Of a stretch of 64,000 nt of DNA, positions 17,541 to 26,474 are shown piece by piece; position 1 is the stretch's first letter, and each line of letters starts with the position of its first letter. The notes under the pieces were generated by a model. That model was not told the origin of the DNA. It did not search any database and saw only the letters and a program-made list of their open reading frames with translations. The DNA is from Streptomyces venezuelae (GTDB lineage: Bacteria > Actinomycetota > Actinomycetes > Streptomycetales > Streptomycetaceae). Position numbers and translations under genes: made by a program. The stretch lies in contig NZ_CP029193.1 in assembly GCF_008642355.1 (NCBI RefSeq), forward strand, positions 7,030,001 through 7,094,000. Reading direction: 5' to 3'.

Positions 17541-18521
17541 ATGGCGATGGAAACCGACACCTTCGACGAGCTGGACCGCAAGCTGCTGCACGCCCTGGAG
17601 ATCGACGGCAGGGTGTCCTTCAGTCGCGTCGCGGGCGTCCTCGGGGTCTCCGACCAGACCGTCGCCCGCCGCTTCCGCCGACTGCGGGCACGGGCGGGCC
17701 TGCGCGTCGTCGGCGTGCGCGACACCCGCAGGCTCGGGCAGGACGAGTGGATGCTGCGGCTGCGCTGCGTGCCCGACGGCGCCGAGGCCATCGCGACCGC
17801 CCTGGCCCGCCGCCCCGACACCGCGTGGGTCCACCTCACCTCGGCGGGCACGGAGGTGGTCTGCATGACGGTGCCCCGCACGCAGGACGACTACGACGAC
17901 CTGCTCTTCGGCAAGCTCCTGCGCACCCGCAAGCTCGTCGACATCACCGCCCACCAACTGATGCACCGCTTCTACGGCGGCCGCACGGGCTGGATCGGCA
18001 AGCACCGCCCGCTCACCGACGCGCAGGCCGCCGCGCTGACCCCACCGGAGGAGCCGACCACCGCCCCCGCCCGCATCACCCCCGAGGACGAACCCCTGGT
18101 CGCCGCCCTCAAGGCCGACGGGCGCGTCACCTACCCCGAGCTGCAGCGGCTGACCGGGCGTTCCGAGTCCTCCGTCAAGCGGCGCGTCGCCGCGCTGCTC
18201 GGCTCCGGCGCGCTCTACATCGACACCGAGTACGACACCGCGCGGTTCGGGTTCACCACCGCCGCGATGCTCTGGGTCACCGTCGCGCCGGGCGCGCTGG
18301 ACGCGGTGGGGCGGGCGATGGCCGGGCATCCGCAGGTCGCACACGTCTCCGCGATCACCGGTTCCGCCAACCTGATGGCGAGCGTCCTGACCCGCGACAC
18401 GGCGGAGCTCTACGCCTACCTGAGCGGCGGACTCGGCGCCCTGGACGGGGTGCGGCACGTCGAATCGGCCCCCTACGTGCGCCGGTTCAAGGAGCTCACC
18501 TACCCGCGGCCACTGCGCTAG
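17541..18521 (+). CDS. Two-module Lrp/AsnC-family transcription regulator
   Basis: 326 residues holding two Lrp units in tandem. Module 1 has an HTH at about 8-55 (LDRKLLHALEIDGRVSFSRVAGVLGVSDQTVARR) and a RAM-like domain to about 150. Module 2 has an HTH at about 180-225 (VAALKADGRVTYPELQRLTGRSESSVKRR) and a RAM domain to 320 (VAPGALDAVGRAMAGHPQVAHVSAITGSANLMA). Start ATG 17541 after GGGGG; an in-frame ATG at 17547 is also possible. It is divergent from the exporter at 15880, so it is the likely regulator of that gene. Confidence 0.9.
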   Translation: MAMETDTFDELDRKLLHALEIDGRVSFSRVAGVLGVSDQTVARRFRRLRARAGLRVVGVRDTRRLGQDEWMLRLRCVPDGAEAIATALARRPDTAWVHLTSAGTEVVCMTVPRTQDDYDDLLFGKLLRTRKLVDITAHQLMHRFYGGRTGWIGKHRPLTDAQAAALTPPEEPTTAPARITPEDEPLVAALKADGRVTYPELQRLTGRSESSVKRRVAALLGSGALYIDTEYDTARFGFTTAAMLWVTVAPGALDAVGRAMAGHPQVAHVSAITGSANLMASVLTRDTAELYAYLSGGLGALDGVRHVESAPYVRRFKELTYPRPLR

Positions 18522-18567
18522 CCCTCGGGACCGGTGCCGGCCGACACGGTCCTCTCGCGCACACGCC

Positions 18568-19443
18568 TCAGCGTCCGCCGCGGTGCAGTCGGTCCCCGCC
18601 CGCCAGGATCGCCGTCGCCAGTGCGTCCGCCGCGTCCTGGGCCGCCGCGCGCCGCTCGCCGTGCAGCAGGACGAAGTCGACCGGACCCAGCTCGGGCAGC
18701 CCGGCCCGGTCCGGTACGCGGACCAGGCCGGGCGGGATCAGGCCCCGCGAGTGCGCCATCACGCCGAGGCCCGCGCGGGCCGCCGCCACGAGCCCGTTGA
18801 GGCTGCCGCTCGTGCAGGCCACGCGCCAGGCACGGCCCCGGCGCTCCAGGGCCTCGAAGGCGAGGGCGCGGGTGATGCCGGGCGGGGGGTAGACGATCAG
18901 CGGCACCGGACGCTCGGGATCGAGGCGGAGCCGTTCCGCGCCGATCCAGACCAGGTCGTCCTGCCACACCAGCATGCCGCGCGGGTCCTCCGGGCGGCGC
19001 TTGGCGAGCACGAGGTCGAGCTTGCCCGCGTCCAGCTGCCGGTGCAGCGTGCCGGAGAGCTCGACGGTCAGTTCCAGGTCCACGTCGGGGTGGTCGTGCC
19101 GGAACGTCTCCAGGATGTCGGTGAGCCGGGTCAGCACGAAGTCCTCCGACGCCCCGAAGCGCAACCGCCCGCCGAGCCGCTTCCCGGCGAAGAACGCGGC
19201 GGCCTGCTCGTGCGCCACCAGGATCCTGCGGGCGAAGCCCAGCATGGCCTCGCCGTCCTCGGTCAGCTCCACGCTGTGCGTGTCGCGCGTGAACAGCTGC
19301 CGCCCGGTGGCGTCCTCGAGGCGGCGCACGTGCTGGCTGACGGTCGACTGGCGCAGGCCGAGACGGCGGGCGGCCCGCGTGAAGCTCAGCGTCTGGGCGA
19401 CCGCGAGGAACGTACGGAGCTGCGAAGGGTCGTACACGCGCAT
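18568..19443 (-). CDS. LysR-family transcription regulator
   Basis: 291 residues. Winged HTH at residues 6-65 (QLRTFLAVAQTLSFTRAARRLGLRQSTVSQHVRRLE) and a LysR effector-binding domain from about 90 (GGRLRFGASEDFVLTRLTDILETF). It is divergent from the SBF-like transporter at 19559, the classic LysR/target layout. A T-N11-A motif inside ATC...GAT lies 17 bp upstream of its start, which suggests autoregulation. No clear ribosome-binding site precedes ATG 19443, so the mRNA may be nearly leaderless. Confidence 0.92.
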   Translation of the reverse strand: MRVYDPSQLRTFLAVAQTLSFTRAARRLGLRQSTVSQHVRRLEDATGRQLFTRDTHSVELTEDGEAMLGFARRILVAHEQAAAFFAGKRLGGRLRFGASEDFVLTRLTDILETFRHDHPDVDLELTVELSGTLHRQLDAGKLDLVLAKRRPEDPRGMLVWQDDLVWIGAERLRLDPERPVPLIVYPPPGITRALAFEALERRGRAWRVACTSGSLNGLVAAARAGLGVMAHSRGLIPPGLVRVPDRAGLPELGPVDFVLLHGERRAAAQDAADALATAILAGGDRLHRGGR

Positions 19444-19459
19444 CAGCCTAGTACCGCTG

Positions 19460-19474
19460 ATCGCGGAACGTGAT
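19460..19474. promoter_or_regulatory. LysR-type T-N11-A box
   Basis: ATCGCGGAACGTGAT: dyad ATC...GAT with T-N11-A spacing, between the divergent LysR and SBF-like transporter genes. The position fits a LysR recognition site. Confidence 0.4.
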
Positions 19475-19558
19475 GACAGTCAGAACGGTGTACGGGATTC
19501 CCGATCACCCCCATCCGGAGGATCATGGTGAGGAGCACCGCCGACAGCATGGAGCACC

Positions 19559-20599
19559 GTGAAACGCCTGAAGTGGCCGTCCTGGATGCCGGTCGACCCG
19601 TACATCGTGGCGTTGCTCGCGACCGTGGGCCTCGCCGCCCTCCTGCCCGCCCGCGGCACGTCCGCCGACGTCGCGTCCGGTGCCTCCACCGCCGCCGTCT
19701 CGCTGCTCTTCTTCCTCTACGGCTCCCGGCTCTCCACCCGCGAGGCGCTCGACGGACTCAAGCACTGGCGGCTCCACGTCACGGTCCTGGCCTGCACTTT
19801 CGTCGTGTTCCCGCTGCTCGGGCTCGCCGCGAAAGGCCTCGTCCCGTACGTCCTGACGCCCGCGCTCTTCAGCGGCTTCCTCTTCCTCACCCTCGTGCCC
19901 TCGACGATCCAGTCGTCCATCGCGTTCACGTCGATGGCCCGCGGCAACGTGCCCGCGGCGATCTGCGCGGGCTCCTTCTCCTCGCTGGCCGGCATCGTCC
20001 TGACACCGCTGCTCGCGGCGGCGCTGCTCGGCGACAGCGGGGGCGGGTTCTCCGCCGACTCGCTCCTGAAGATCGTGCTGCAGCTGCTCGTGCCGTTCCT
20101 CGCCGGGCAGCTCCTGCGCCGGTGGGTGGGCGGCTTCGTGGCCCGCCACAAGAAGGTCCTCGGCCACGTGGACCGCGGATCGATCCTGCTCGTCGTCTAC
20201 ACCGCGTTCAGCGAGGGCATGGTGCAGGGCATCTGGGGTCGGGTGCACCCGCTGCGGCTGCTCGCGCTGCTCGGTGTCGAGGCGCTGCTGCTCGCGGTCA
20301 TGCTGGCGCTGACCTGGTACGGCGCGAAGCGGCTCGGCTTCGGCCGGGCCGACCGGATCGCGATCCAGTTCGCCGGGTCGAAGAAGTCCCTGGCCGCCGG
20401 ACTGCCCATGGCGAGCGTCCTGTTCGGCGCGGACGCCTCGCTCGCGGTGCTGCCGCTGATGCTCTTCCACCAGATGCAGCTGATGGTCTGCGCGGTCATC
20501 GCCAAGCGCCGCTCGCGGGACCCGGAGGAATGCGTCAGCGGGCCGCCGCGAGGCGCAGCGACACGAACCGCGGCCGGTACAGGGACACGTTCCGGGTGA
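19559..20599 (+). CDS. Bile acid:sodium symporter-like (SBF-like/YfeH) transporter
   Basis: 346 residues with about nine to ten hydrophobic helices. Family landmarks: LLPARG after TM1, LFFLYGSRLSTREALDGLKHWRLH, TLVPSTIQSSIAFTSMARGNVPAA (a substrate/Na-site region with conserved polar residues), and AIQFAGSKKSLAAGLPMA. This is the PF13593-type branch related to SLC10A7/YfeH and not the classical bile-acid carriers; its bacterial substrate is not established. Start GTG 19559 with GGAG 7 bases upstream. The last 22 codons overlap the 3' end of the convergent gene at 20535. Confidence 0.88.
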   Translation: MKRLKWPSWMPVDPYIVALLATVGLAALLPARGTSADVASGASTAAVSLLFFLYGSRLSTREALDGLKHWRLHVTVLACTFVVFPLLGLAAKGLVPYVLTPALFSGFLFLTLVPSTIQSSIAFTSMARGNVPAAICAGSFSSLAGIVLTPLLAAALLGDSGGGFSADSLLKIVLQLLVPFLAGQLLRRWVGGFVARHKKVLGHVDRGSILLVVYTAFSEGMVQGIWGRVHPLRLLALLGVEALLLAVMLALTWYGAKRLGFGRADRIAIQFAGSKKSLAAGLPMASVLFGADASLAVLPLMLFHQMQLMVCAVIAKRRSRDPEECVSGPPRGAATRTAAGTGTRSG

Positions 20600-21803
20600 C
20601 GTTCGCCTGCGCGGTGGCGGGCGTCGCGTCCAGCCAGTTCACGTCGTAGCTGAGCACGACACGGCCGTCCCCCGCCTTGTCCCCTTCGAGCGCGGGGTGG
20701 GCCTGCGGGTTGTAGGCGGCGGTGTCCTGGCGGGGCGCGCTGTCCTCGGGCAGAGCGGCCTCGAAGGCCTTGGCGGGGCCGTGCCAGGGGCCGGTGGGGG
20801 AGCAGGACCAGTACGAGGTGACGGTGGTCAGGCCCTCGGTGCCCGCCGCCATCGTGAACAGCACATACGTCCCGTCGTCCCGCACCACGGTGAACGCGCT
20901 GCCCACCCCCTTGCGCCTGCCGTCCCCGAGCACGGCCCGGGGTGTCACGTCCTGCCCCCACTCCTCGCCGTCCCAGTACTCCCACGCCGAACCGTCACCG
21001 AGGCTTCCGTGCGGCACCCGTGCGACATACGCGTCCGAGGAGGGGCGCGAGGTCGCCTGGGCGTCCGTGCCGCCGAAGACGTACGTCCAGTCCTCGTCGT
21101 CGGCCGTCGTCGTGCCGTACAGGACGCGTTTCCCGGGGTCGCCGACCGACTGCTGGTCGGAGACCTTCGTGATGCCCTCGACCCGCAGGTCGGGCAGCGA
21201 GAGCGTGGCGACCTCGGTGGCGACGGGCACTCCGTAGATCCACGGGCCCTGGCTGGCCATGCGGTTCCACAGCAGGACGCGCACCACTTGTTCGTCGCCG
21301 CCGGGGGTGCGGGGTTCCACGCGGGCCGCGACCGGCCAGCGCCACTGCTGGGGCGCCGGGTCGGGGAAGAGCGGCGCCGCGAGGGTGCGCCGCAAGGCGC
21401 CCGAACGGGACATCACCACCGCCGAGTTGCGGACCATCGGCGTGTTCGTGTCGCGCCAGGCGTGCGGCTGGCCCGCCGGGTTCGGGGGCGCGTGGACCTG
21501 GCCGAGGAAGGTGTCGGAGAACAGCCACAGGACGCGCCCGTCCGGCAGGCGCACGGAGTGGGTGCCGTCGCCGCCGGTCCAGTCGTCCGTGCGCGTCATG
21601 TCGTCGCCGTAGCGCGCGAACTCTCCGGTGGGTCCGTCCGCGGCGGCCGTCGAGGCGACGGTGCGGGGTCGGCACGCCGCGTCGCCCTCCCGGTCGTCTT
21701 CTTCCGGGAGGGCGACGAGCAGGACGGCCGCGCAGGCCAGGGCCAGCAGCAGGATCAGCCAGATCCTGCGCGGCCCCGACGCGGCACGTTCGCGGGCGGA
21801 CAC
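20535..21803 (-). CDS. Membrane-anchored extracytoplasmic protein, beta-propeller-like (DUF4185/DUF5005 type)
   Basis: 422 residues. A single N-terminal hydrophobic segment (about 14-32, after RRIW) acts as signal anchor or uncleaved signal peptide. The rest has repeated Trp/Gly-rich strands (VLWLFSDTFLGQV, PWIYGVPVA, DWTYVFGGTDAQ, WEYWDGEEWGQD, YVLFTMAAG) that resemble five-bladed propeller families related to glycosidases (DUF4185/DUF5005). It lacks Asp boxes and a recognisable catalytic set. Start GTG 21803 is 10 bp after the sialidase stop, so the two are probably co-translated. The function is inferred only as carbohydrate-related. Confidence 0.7.
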   Translation of the reverse strand: MSARERAASGPRRIWLILLLALACAAVLLVALPEEDDREGDAACRPRTVASTAAADGPTGEFARYGDDMTRTDDWTGGDGTHSVRLPDGRVLWLFSDTFLGQVHAPPNPAGQPHAWRDTNTPMVRNSAVVMSRSGALRRTLAAPLFPDPAPQQWRWPVAARVEPRTPGGDEQVVRVLLWNRMASQGPWIYGVPVATEVATLSLPDLRVEGITKVSDQQSVGDPGKRVLYGTTTADDEDWTYVFGGTDAQATSRPSSDAYVARVPHGSLGDGSAWEYWDGEEWGQDVTPRAVLGDGRRKGVGSAFTVVRDDGTYVLFTMAAGTEGLTTVTSYWSCSPTGPWHGPAKAFEAALPEDSAPRQDTAAYNPQAHPALEGDKAGDGRVVLSYDVNWLDATPATAQANVTRNVSLYRPRFVSLRLAAAR

Positions 21804-21813
21804 GCCGGGGACG

Positions 21814-23709
21814 TTAGTTGCTGCCGCGCACGCGGTCCATGGGGAGCCGGACGACGGTGTCCCGTGTCACAGGAACATCACCCGTACGCAGGCCCCCCAC
21901 CTCGGCGTCGCTCAAGGCCCGCTCGTACACGCTCACTTCGTCGATCGCGCCCGTGAAGTGGGCGCGGCTGTCGAGCCGTTGCCCGACGTGCACGCCGAAC
22001 GGCGAGTTGCGGCTGACCGTGCCGGGGACGTCGGCGGCGGAGACCTGCGTACCGTCGACGAACAGCGTCAGGCGGCCGTCGCCGCGGCGCAGCGCGAGGT
22101 GGTGCCACGCGCCGTCGTTGTACGCGCCCGTCGTGCGCACCGACGCGGACCTCGGGGGCGCCGCGCCCTCGCGCGTCGTGATGAGGCCGGTGACTCGGTT
22201 GCTCGCGGGCTCGCCCCGCAGCCACACCTGCGGCTGGTTGGTGCCGATGCCGCCCATCCACAGCAGCGGCTGCTCGCCGGTCGTCTCGTCGTAGCGGAAC
22301 CAGAGGGAGGCCGTGAAGTCCCGTGCCCCGAGCGGGAGTCGGCGGCTGAACGGGAGCCGCACCGCGTCGTCCGTGCCGTCGAACGCGAGCGCGCCGCCGA
22401 AGCGGCCCGGGGTCACCCTGGCCCCACCGAGCACGGCGGCGGGACGGGCGCCCGGCGCGCGGTCGCTCGTGGTGGGGTCGGGCCCCCGGCGCGGCTTCAG
22501 CCAGTCCTCGGTGAAGCGGGCGAAGCGGATCTCGTCGCGCGCGTCGACGGCGCCGCCCTCGTACATCAGCCCCACGTGCGTGCGGTCGGCCCGCACCAGG
22601 TCCGAGTAGCCGGACCAGTCCGTGGTCACCGTGGTGCCGCGGTCGACGCTGTCCCAGGTGCGCCCGCCGTCGTAGGACGAGCGGATCTGCATCGTGCGGC
22701 GACGGTCCGGGTCGGCCGGGCAGGCGAGCAGCATCCGCTTGCCGAACTGGAGCGTGGAGCCCTGCACTTGGGGCGTGTAGAGGTCGGGGATGGCCCGGAA
22801 GGGCGCGGTGTAGGTGTTGCCGCCGTCCCGGCTGACGGTGTGCGTGCGGTGGCCGAGGTCCGTGCCGTCCTGTTCGCGGCCGCTGACGTAGACCGCCCCG
22901 TCGGGCCGCTCCGTGATGGTCATCTCGGACGGCTTCTGGCGGAACGTGCCGTCCGCCGGTATCGGGTACGAATCCGTCGCGCCGATCTTCCAGTGGTCGC
23001 CGCCGTCGTCGCTGACGATCAGCGCGGCGTGGTTGGCGGTGACCCGGCTGCCGTTCCACGTCTCGGTGTTGGCGGTGAAGACGAGGCGTCCCTTGTGACG
23101 GCCGCGGGTCAGCTGGAGGCCGTGCACGGGGCCGGTCGCGTACCAGGAGTTCCACTCCGGCGGCAGGATCTCCTTGCTCAGGTCGCGCGGCGCGGACCAG
23201 TTGGCGCCGTCGTCGTCGCTGTACTGCAGGTGCGGGGTCCGGTCACACGGTATGTCGCAGTTCTTGCTGTCCGTGCGTCCCGTGTTGTACGTCTCCGCGA
23301 GGAGGACGCGACCGGTCTCGCGGTCCACGACGGGCGCCGGGTTGCCGTGGGTGTCGCCGTCGCCCTCGTTGACCACCTGGAGCGGGCCCCAGGTGCGGCC
23401 GCCGTCGTGCGACCGCTTGAGCACCAGGTCTATGTCGCCCGCGTCGCCGCAGTCGTTGACCCTGCCCTCCGCGAAGGCGAGCAGTGTGCCCTTGACCGTC
23501 CGTACGACGGCGGGGATGCGGAAGCAGGCGTAGCCGGGGTCCCGGTCGGCCTTGAACAGCACCTGCTGCTCGAAGGGTGCGACCGACTCCGGCGCCGCCC
23601 GCACGGCCTGCGCCGCGGGCGCGGGCAGCAGGGCGCCGACGGTGGCGACGGTCAGGGCGGCGGTGGCGGTACGGAGAGATCTGAGACGTACGCGGAGGCT
23701 CGATGGCAT
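21814..23709 (-). CDS. Secreted exo-alpha-sialidase (GH33) with LamG-type C-terminal domain
   Basis: 631 residues. Sec signal peptide (1-36, ending PAPAAQA). Catalytic six-bladed propeller at about 50-390: the arginine motif FRIP near 62, and at least five Asp boxes (SHDGGRTWG, SDDDGANWS, SDDGGDHWK, SRDGGNTYT, SYDGGRTWD). The C-terminus (about 420-620) is a concanavalin/LamG fold (GRFGGALAFDGTDDAVRLP; FTASLWFRYDE; GAIDEVSVYERALSDAEV). It hydrolyses terminal sialic acids on extracellular glycans. The start chosen is ATG 23709 because it gives a proper signal peptide and has GAAGG upstream; the ORF extension is rejected. Operon with the 20535 gene. Confidence 0.93.
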   Translation of the reverse strand: MPSSLRVRLRSLRTATAALTVATVGALLPAPAAQAVRAAPESVAPFEQQVLFKADRDPGYACFRIPAVVRTVKGTLLAFAEGRVNDCGDAGDIDLVLKRSHDGGRTWGPLQVVNEGDGDTHGNPAPVVDRETGRVLLAETYNTGRTDSKNCDIPCDRTPHLQYSDDDGANWSAPRDLSKEILPPEWNSWYATGPVHGLQLTRGRHKGRLVFTANTETWNGSRVTANHAALIVSDDGGDHWKIGATDSYPIPADGTFRQKPSEMTITERPDGAVYVSGREQDGTDLGHRTHTVSRDGGNTYTAPFRAIPDLYTPQVQGSTLQFGKRMLLACPADPDRRRTMQIRSSYDGGRTWDSVDRGTTVTTDWSGYSDLVRADRTHVGLMYEGGAVDARDEIRFARFTEDWLKPRRGPDPTTSDRAPGARPAAVLGGARVTPGRFGGALAFDGTDDAVRLPFSRRLPLGARDFTASLWFRYDETTGEQPLLWMGGIGTNQPQVWLRGEPASNRVTGLITTREGAAPPRSASVRTTGAYNDGAWHHLALRRGDGRLTLFVDGTQVSAADVPGTVSRNSPFGVHVGQRLDSRAHFTGAIDEVSVYERALSDAEVGGLRTGDVPVTRDTVVRLPMDRVRGSN

Positions 23710-23831
23710 GGTGCGGTCCACCTTCCTGACAGGCGGTTCTGACAGTGAGGTCCTGACATCCTGACATCCCATGTCCACGTTTCGTCGCAGACGCTACTGG
23801 GCGTCACCCACACCCCACAAGGAGTACGTCC

Positions 23832-24755
23832 TCACGGGATGAGGACGACCTTGCCCCGGTTGCCCCGCTCTTCGATCACCGCGTGCGCCTTCGTCGCGTC
23901 GGCGAGCGGGAACGTGCCGTGCACCGCCACGCGCAGGCGGCCCGTCGCGTGCAGCTCCCACAGCTCCCGCCGCCACGCCTCGTACAGCTCCGGCCGTTCG
24001 CGCGCGATCAGCCCGAGCTGGAAGCCGGTGACGGACTTGGCGCCGACGAGCAGGTCGTACGCGGCCACCGTGCCGCCGCCCGAGCTGTAGGCCACCAGTC
24101 GGCCGTGCGGGGCGAGCGCCCTGACGGCGGGCGTCAGGAGGTCGCCGCCGACCGCGTCCAGGACGTAGTCGACCGGGTCGCCCCAGCCCTCCTGGTCGTA
24201 CGTGACGACCTCGTCGGCGCCGAGCCCGCGCACGAAGTCCGCCTTGCCGGGGTCGGAGACGGCGGCGACCACGCGGGACGCCCCCTTCAGCCTGGCCAGC
24301 TGCACGGCGAGATGCCCCACGCCGCTCGCCGCCGCCGTGACGAGCGCGGACTCACCGGGCGCGGGCCGGGCCGCTTCGAGCGCCCCGTACGCGACGAGCC
24401 CGGAGCGGACCAGCGCCACCGCGTCGACAGGGTTCGCCCCGTCCGGGACGGGGGAGGCCATCGCGGTGTGGAGCAGGGCGTAGTCGGCGTACCCATGCCC
24501 GAAGACCAGGCCGGTCACGCGGTCGCCCGGCGCGTACCCGGTGACGCCCTCGCCGAGTGCGACCACCTCACCGGCGACCTCACCGCCGAGCGCGACCGGA
24601 TCGCGCGGCTCACGGACCTTGCGCACGACGGGCAGCGTCACGCCGACCGCGCCGACCCGCACCAGGAGCTCGCCGGGACCCGGCTCGGGGACGGGCGCCT
24701 CTTCCAGGAACAGGACGTCGGGGCCGCCGCCGCACTCGTACCGGACACGACGCAT
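23832..24755 (-). CDS. Quinone oxidoreductase-type medium-chain dehydrogenase
   Basis: 307 residues, zinc-independent MDR/QOR type. The GroES-like N-terminus (PVPEPGPGELLVRVGAVGVTLPVVRK) is followed by a Rossmann domain with NADPH motif AASGVGHLAVQLARL (about 150). It reduces quinones or enones with NADPH. ATG 24755 is chosen because GGAGGTGG lies 5 bases upstream; the earlier ATG 24770 has no site. It is divergent from a MarR regulator, with two operator-like repeats between them, so it is probably a MarR-controlled detoxification gene. Confidence 0.9.
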   Translation of the reverse strand: MRRVRYECGGGPDVLFLEEAPVPEPGPGELLVRVGAVGVTLPVVRKVREPRDPVALGGEVAGEVVALGEGVTGYAPGDRVTGLVFGHGYADYALLHTAMASPVPDGANPVDAVALVRSGLVAYGALEAARPAPGESALVTAAASGVGHLAVQLARLKGASRVVAAVSDPGKADFVRGLGADEVVTYDQEGWGDPVDYVLDAVGGDLLTPAVRALAPHGRLVAYSSGGGTVAAYDLLVGAKSVTGFQLGLIARERPELYEAWRRELWELHATGRLRVAVHGTFPLADATKAHAVIEERGNRGKVVLIP

Positions 24756-24781
24756 CCGCACCACCTCCATGAACAGCGAAA

Positions 24782-24798
24782 CGTTGGGACCTCCAACG
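24782..24798. promoter_or_regulatory. MarR-type operator candidate 1
   Basis: CGTTGG-GACCT-CCAACG: perfect 6-bp arms, 5-bp spacer, 27 bp upstream of the quinone oxidoreductase start and 70 bp upstream of marR. The length and symmetry fit MarR operators. Confidence 0.5.
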
Positions 24799-24827
24799 AA
24801 TGCCCAGGGCGTCACCGTAGAACAGAA

Positions 24828-24846
24828 ACCATGGGAGAGTCCAATG
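24828..24846. promoter_or_regulatory. MarR-type operator candidate 2 (imperfect)
   Basis: CATGGGAGAGTCCAATG (around 24829-24845) repeats the layout of the perfect palindrome at 24782 with mismatches. It is close to the marR start and suggests autorepression. Confidence 0.35.
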
Positions 24847-24867
24847 ATTCTTGGGTACGCTTCCCTC

Positions 24868-25317
24868 ATGGCCACGACACCCCCCGCCCCCAGCACCATC
24901 CGCACCCTCCCCAGCTGGCTGCTCGGCCGTGCGGCGGCCCGCGGGCGCGCTCTGGTCGCCGACGTGCTGGCCCGCGAGGGGCTCAAGATGTGGCATCACG
25001 TGGTGCTGTCCGCCGTCGCGGATCTGGGGCCCGTCGCCCAGGCGGAGCTGGCCCGCAGTGTCTCGCTCGACCCCAAGGACGTGGTCGGCGTCATCAACGA
25101 CCTCCAGGCCGAAGGCCTGGTCGAACGCGCCCCCGACCCCCGGGACCGGCGCAAGAACGCCGTCACCATCACGGCACACGGCAGGCGAACAGTCGCACGC
25201 TGCGCGGAAGCGGCCCGGCAGGCCAACGCCGAACTCCTCGCGCCCCTCTCGCCCGACGAGAGGGAGCGGTTCCTGGAGATGCTCGGCCGGATCTCGGGGG
25301 TGGGAGAGCCGGCCTGA
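24868..25317 (+). CDS. MarR-family transcription regulator
   Basis: 149 residues, a typical MarR winged helix: AVADLGPVAQAELARSVSLDPKDVVGVINDLQAEGLVERAPDPRDRRKNAVTITAHGRR (about 55-113), with the DxRxxR wing. ATG 24868 has no strong ribosome-binding site, but the upstream extension to 24541 runs antisense to the neighbour and is rejected. Divergent from the quinone oxidoreductase, which it probably represses. Confidence 0.9.
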   Translation: MATTPPAPSTIRTLPSWLLGRAAARGRALVADVLAREGLKMWHHVVLSAVADLGPVAQAELARSVSLDPKDVVGVINDLQAEGLVERAPDPRDRRKNAVTITAHGRRTVARCAEAARQANAELLAPLSPDERERFLEMLGRISGVGEPA

Positions 25318-25360
25318 ACGCCGGCCTGAACCCGCCGTCGTCCTCCGGCGGGGGACCGGT

Positions 25361-26209
25361 TCAGCCCTGGACGGCCTCGGCCCGCAGAACGACGCGGTGG
25401 TCACCCGCGTACACGTTCATCGTGGAACCCCGCAGGAAACCGATCAGCGTGAGACCCGTCTCGGCGGCCAGGTCGACGGCCAGCGAGGACGGCGCGGAGA
25501 CCGCCGCGAGGACCGGGACGCCCGCCATGACCGCCTTCTGGGCGAGCTCGAAGGAAGCACGGCCCGAGACGAGCAGGATCACGCGGGACAGCGGCAGATG
25601 CCCGTTCTGCAGGGCGCGTCCGATCAACTTGTCGACGGCGTTGTGCCGCCCGACGTCCTCCCGTATGTCGAGCAGATCGCCCTCCTCGGAGAAGAGCGCC
25701 GCCCCGTGCAGACCGCCCGTCCTGTCGAACACCCGCTGCGCGGTGCGGAGCCGGTCGGGGAGGCTCGCGAGGACCTCGGTCCCGACCCTGACCGGCGGGG
25801 TGTCGGCGATGGGGAAGCGGGCGGTCGTGCGGACGGCGTCCAGGCTCGCCTTGCCGCACAGGCCGCAGGACGACGTGGTGTAGACGTTGCGTTCGAGGGT
25901 GATGTCGGGGAGCACGACCCCGGGAGCGGTCTTGACGTCGACGACGTTGTAGGTGTTCGTGCCGTCGGCCGTCGCGCCCGCGCAGTACACGATCGACTGC
26001 AACTCGTCCGCCGCGCCCAGCACGCCCTCGCTCACCAGGAAACCGGCCGCCAGCGCGAAGTCGTCGCCGGGCGTGCGCATGGTGATGGCGAGCGGCTTGC
26101 CGTTCAGCCGGATCTCCAGCGGTTCCTCGGCGACGAGGGTGTCCGGCCGCTCCGAGACGTGCCCGTCCCTGATCCGGATCACCTTGCGTCGCTCCGTGAC
26201 TCGTCCCAT
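25361..26209 (-). CDS. fdhD: Formate dehydrogenase sulfurtransferase FdhD
   Basis: 282 residues. It transfers sulfur from a cysteine desulfurase to the bis-MGD cofactor of formate dehydrogenase. The essential cysteine pair is present as CGLCG (Cys115, Cys118). LNGKPLAITMRTPGDDFALAAGFLVSEG and DVGRHNAVDKLIGRAL with the VSGRASFELAQKA segment are diagnostic. Start ATG 26209; the ORF extension to 26491 is noncoding leader. No formate dehydrogenase is in the window, so its target enzyme is encoded elsewhere. Confidence 0.95.
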   Translation of the reverse strand: MGRVTERRKVIRIRDGHVSERPDTLVAEEPLEIRLNGKPLAITMRTPGDDFALAAGFLVSEGVLGAADELQSIVYCAGATADGTNTYNVVDVKTAPGVVLPDITLERNVYTTSSCGLCGKASLDAVRTTARFPIADTPPVRVGTEVLASLPDRLRTAQRVFDRTGGLHGAALFSEEGDLLDIREDVGRHNAVDKLIGRALQNGHLPLSRVILLVSGRASFELAQKAVMAGVPVLAAVSAPSSLAVDLAAETGLTLIGFLRGSTMNVYAGDHRVVLRAEAVQG

Positions 26210-26328
26210 GTCTTGATCAGTCCCGGTTCTGTACGTGTCGGTACGTGCGGACGCCGAAGCGGCCCCCCGCGCAGACCTCATTGTCCTGCACACGCGGGGC
26301 CCCGACGCAGCCGCGGACTCGCACACAA

Positions 26329-26355
26329 GGTCACACAGCTCTTCAGAGGGTGACC
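26329..26355. promoter_or_regulatory. Inverted repeat between fdhD and the KAS III gene
   Basis: GGTCAC at 26329-26334 and GTGACC at 26350-26355, 15 bp apart, in the 265-bp divergent region. Possible operator shared by both genes. Nothing else is recognisable there. Confidence 0.3.
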
Positions 26356-26474
26356 ACATCATGAGAAACGTCCAAACCCGGCCGTTCTTTCCTGTCACAT
26401 CACGTGCACCGTTACTCACCAGTCGCTGACCAGACTTGAGGGTCCCGTATCTTCGGCCCAAGGGGGACCCGTAC

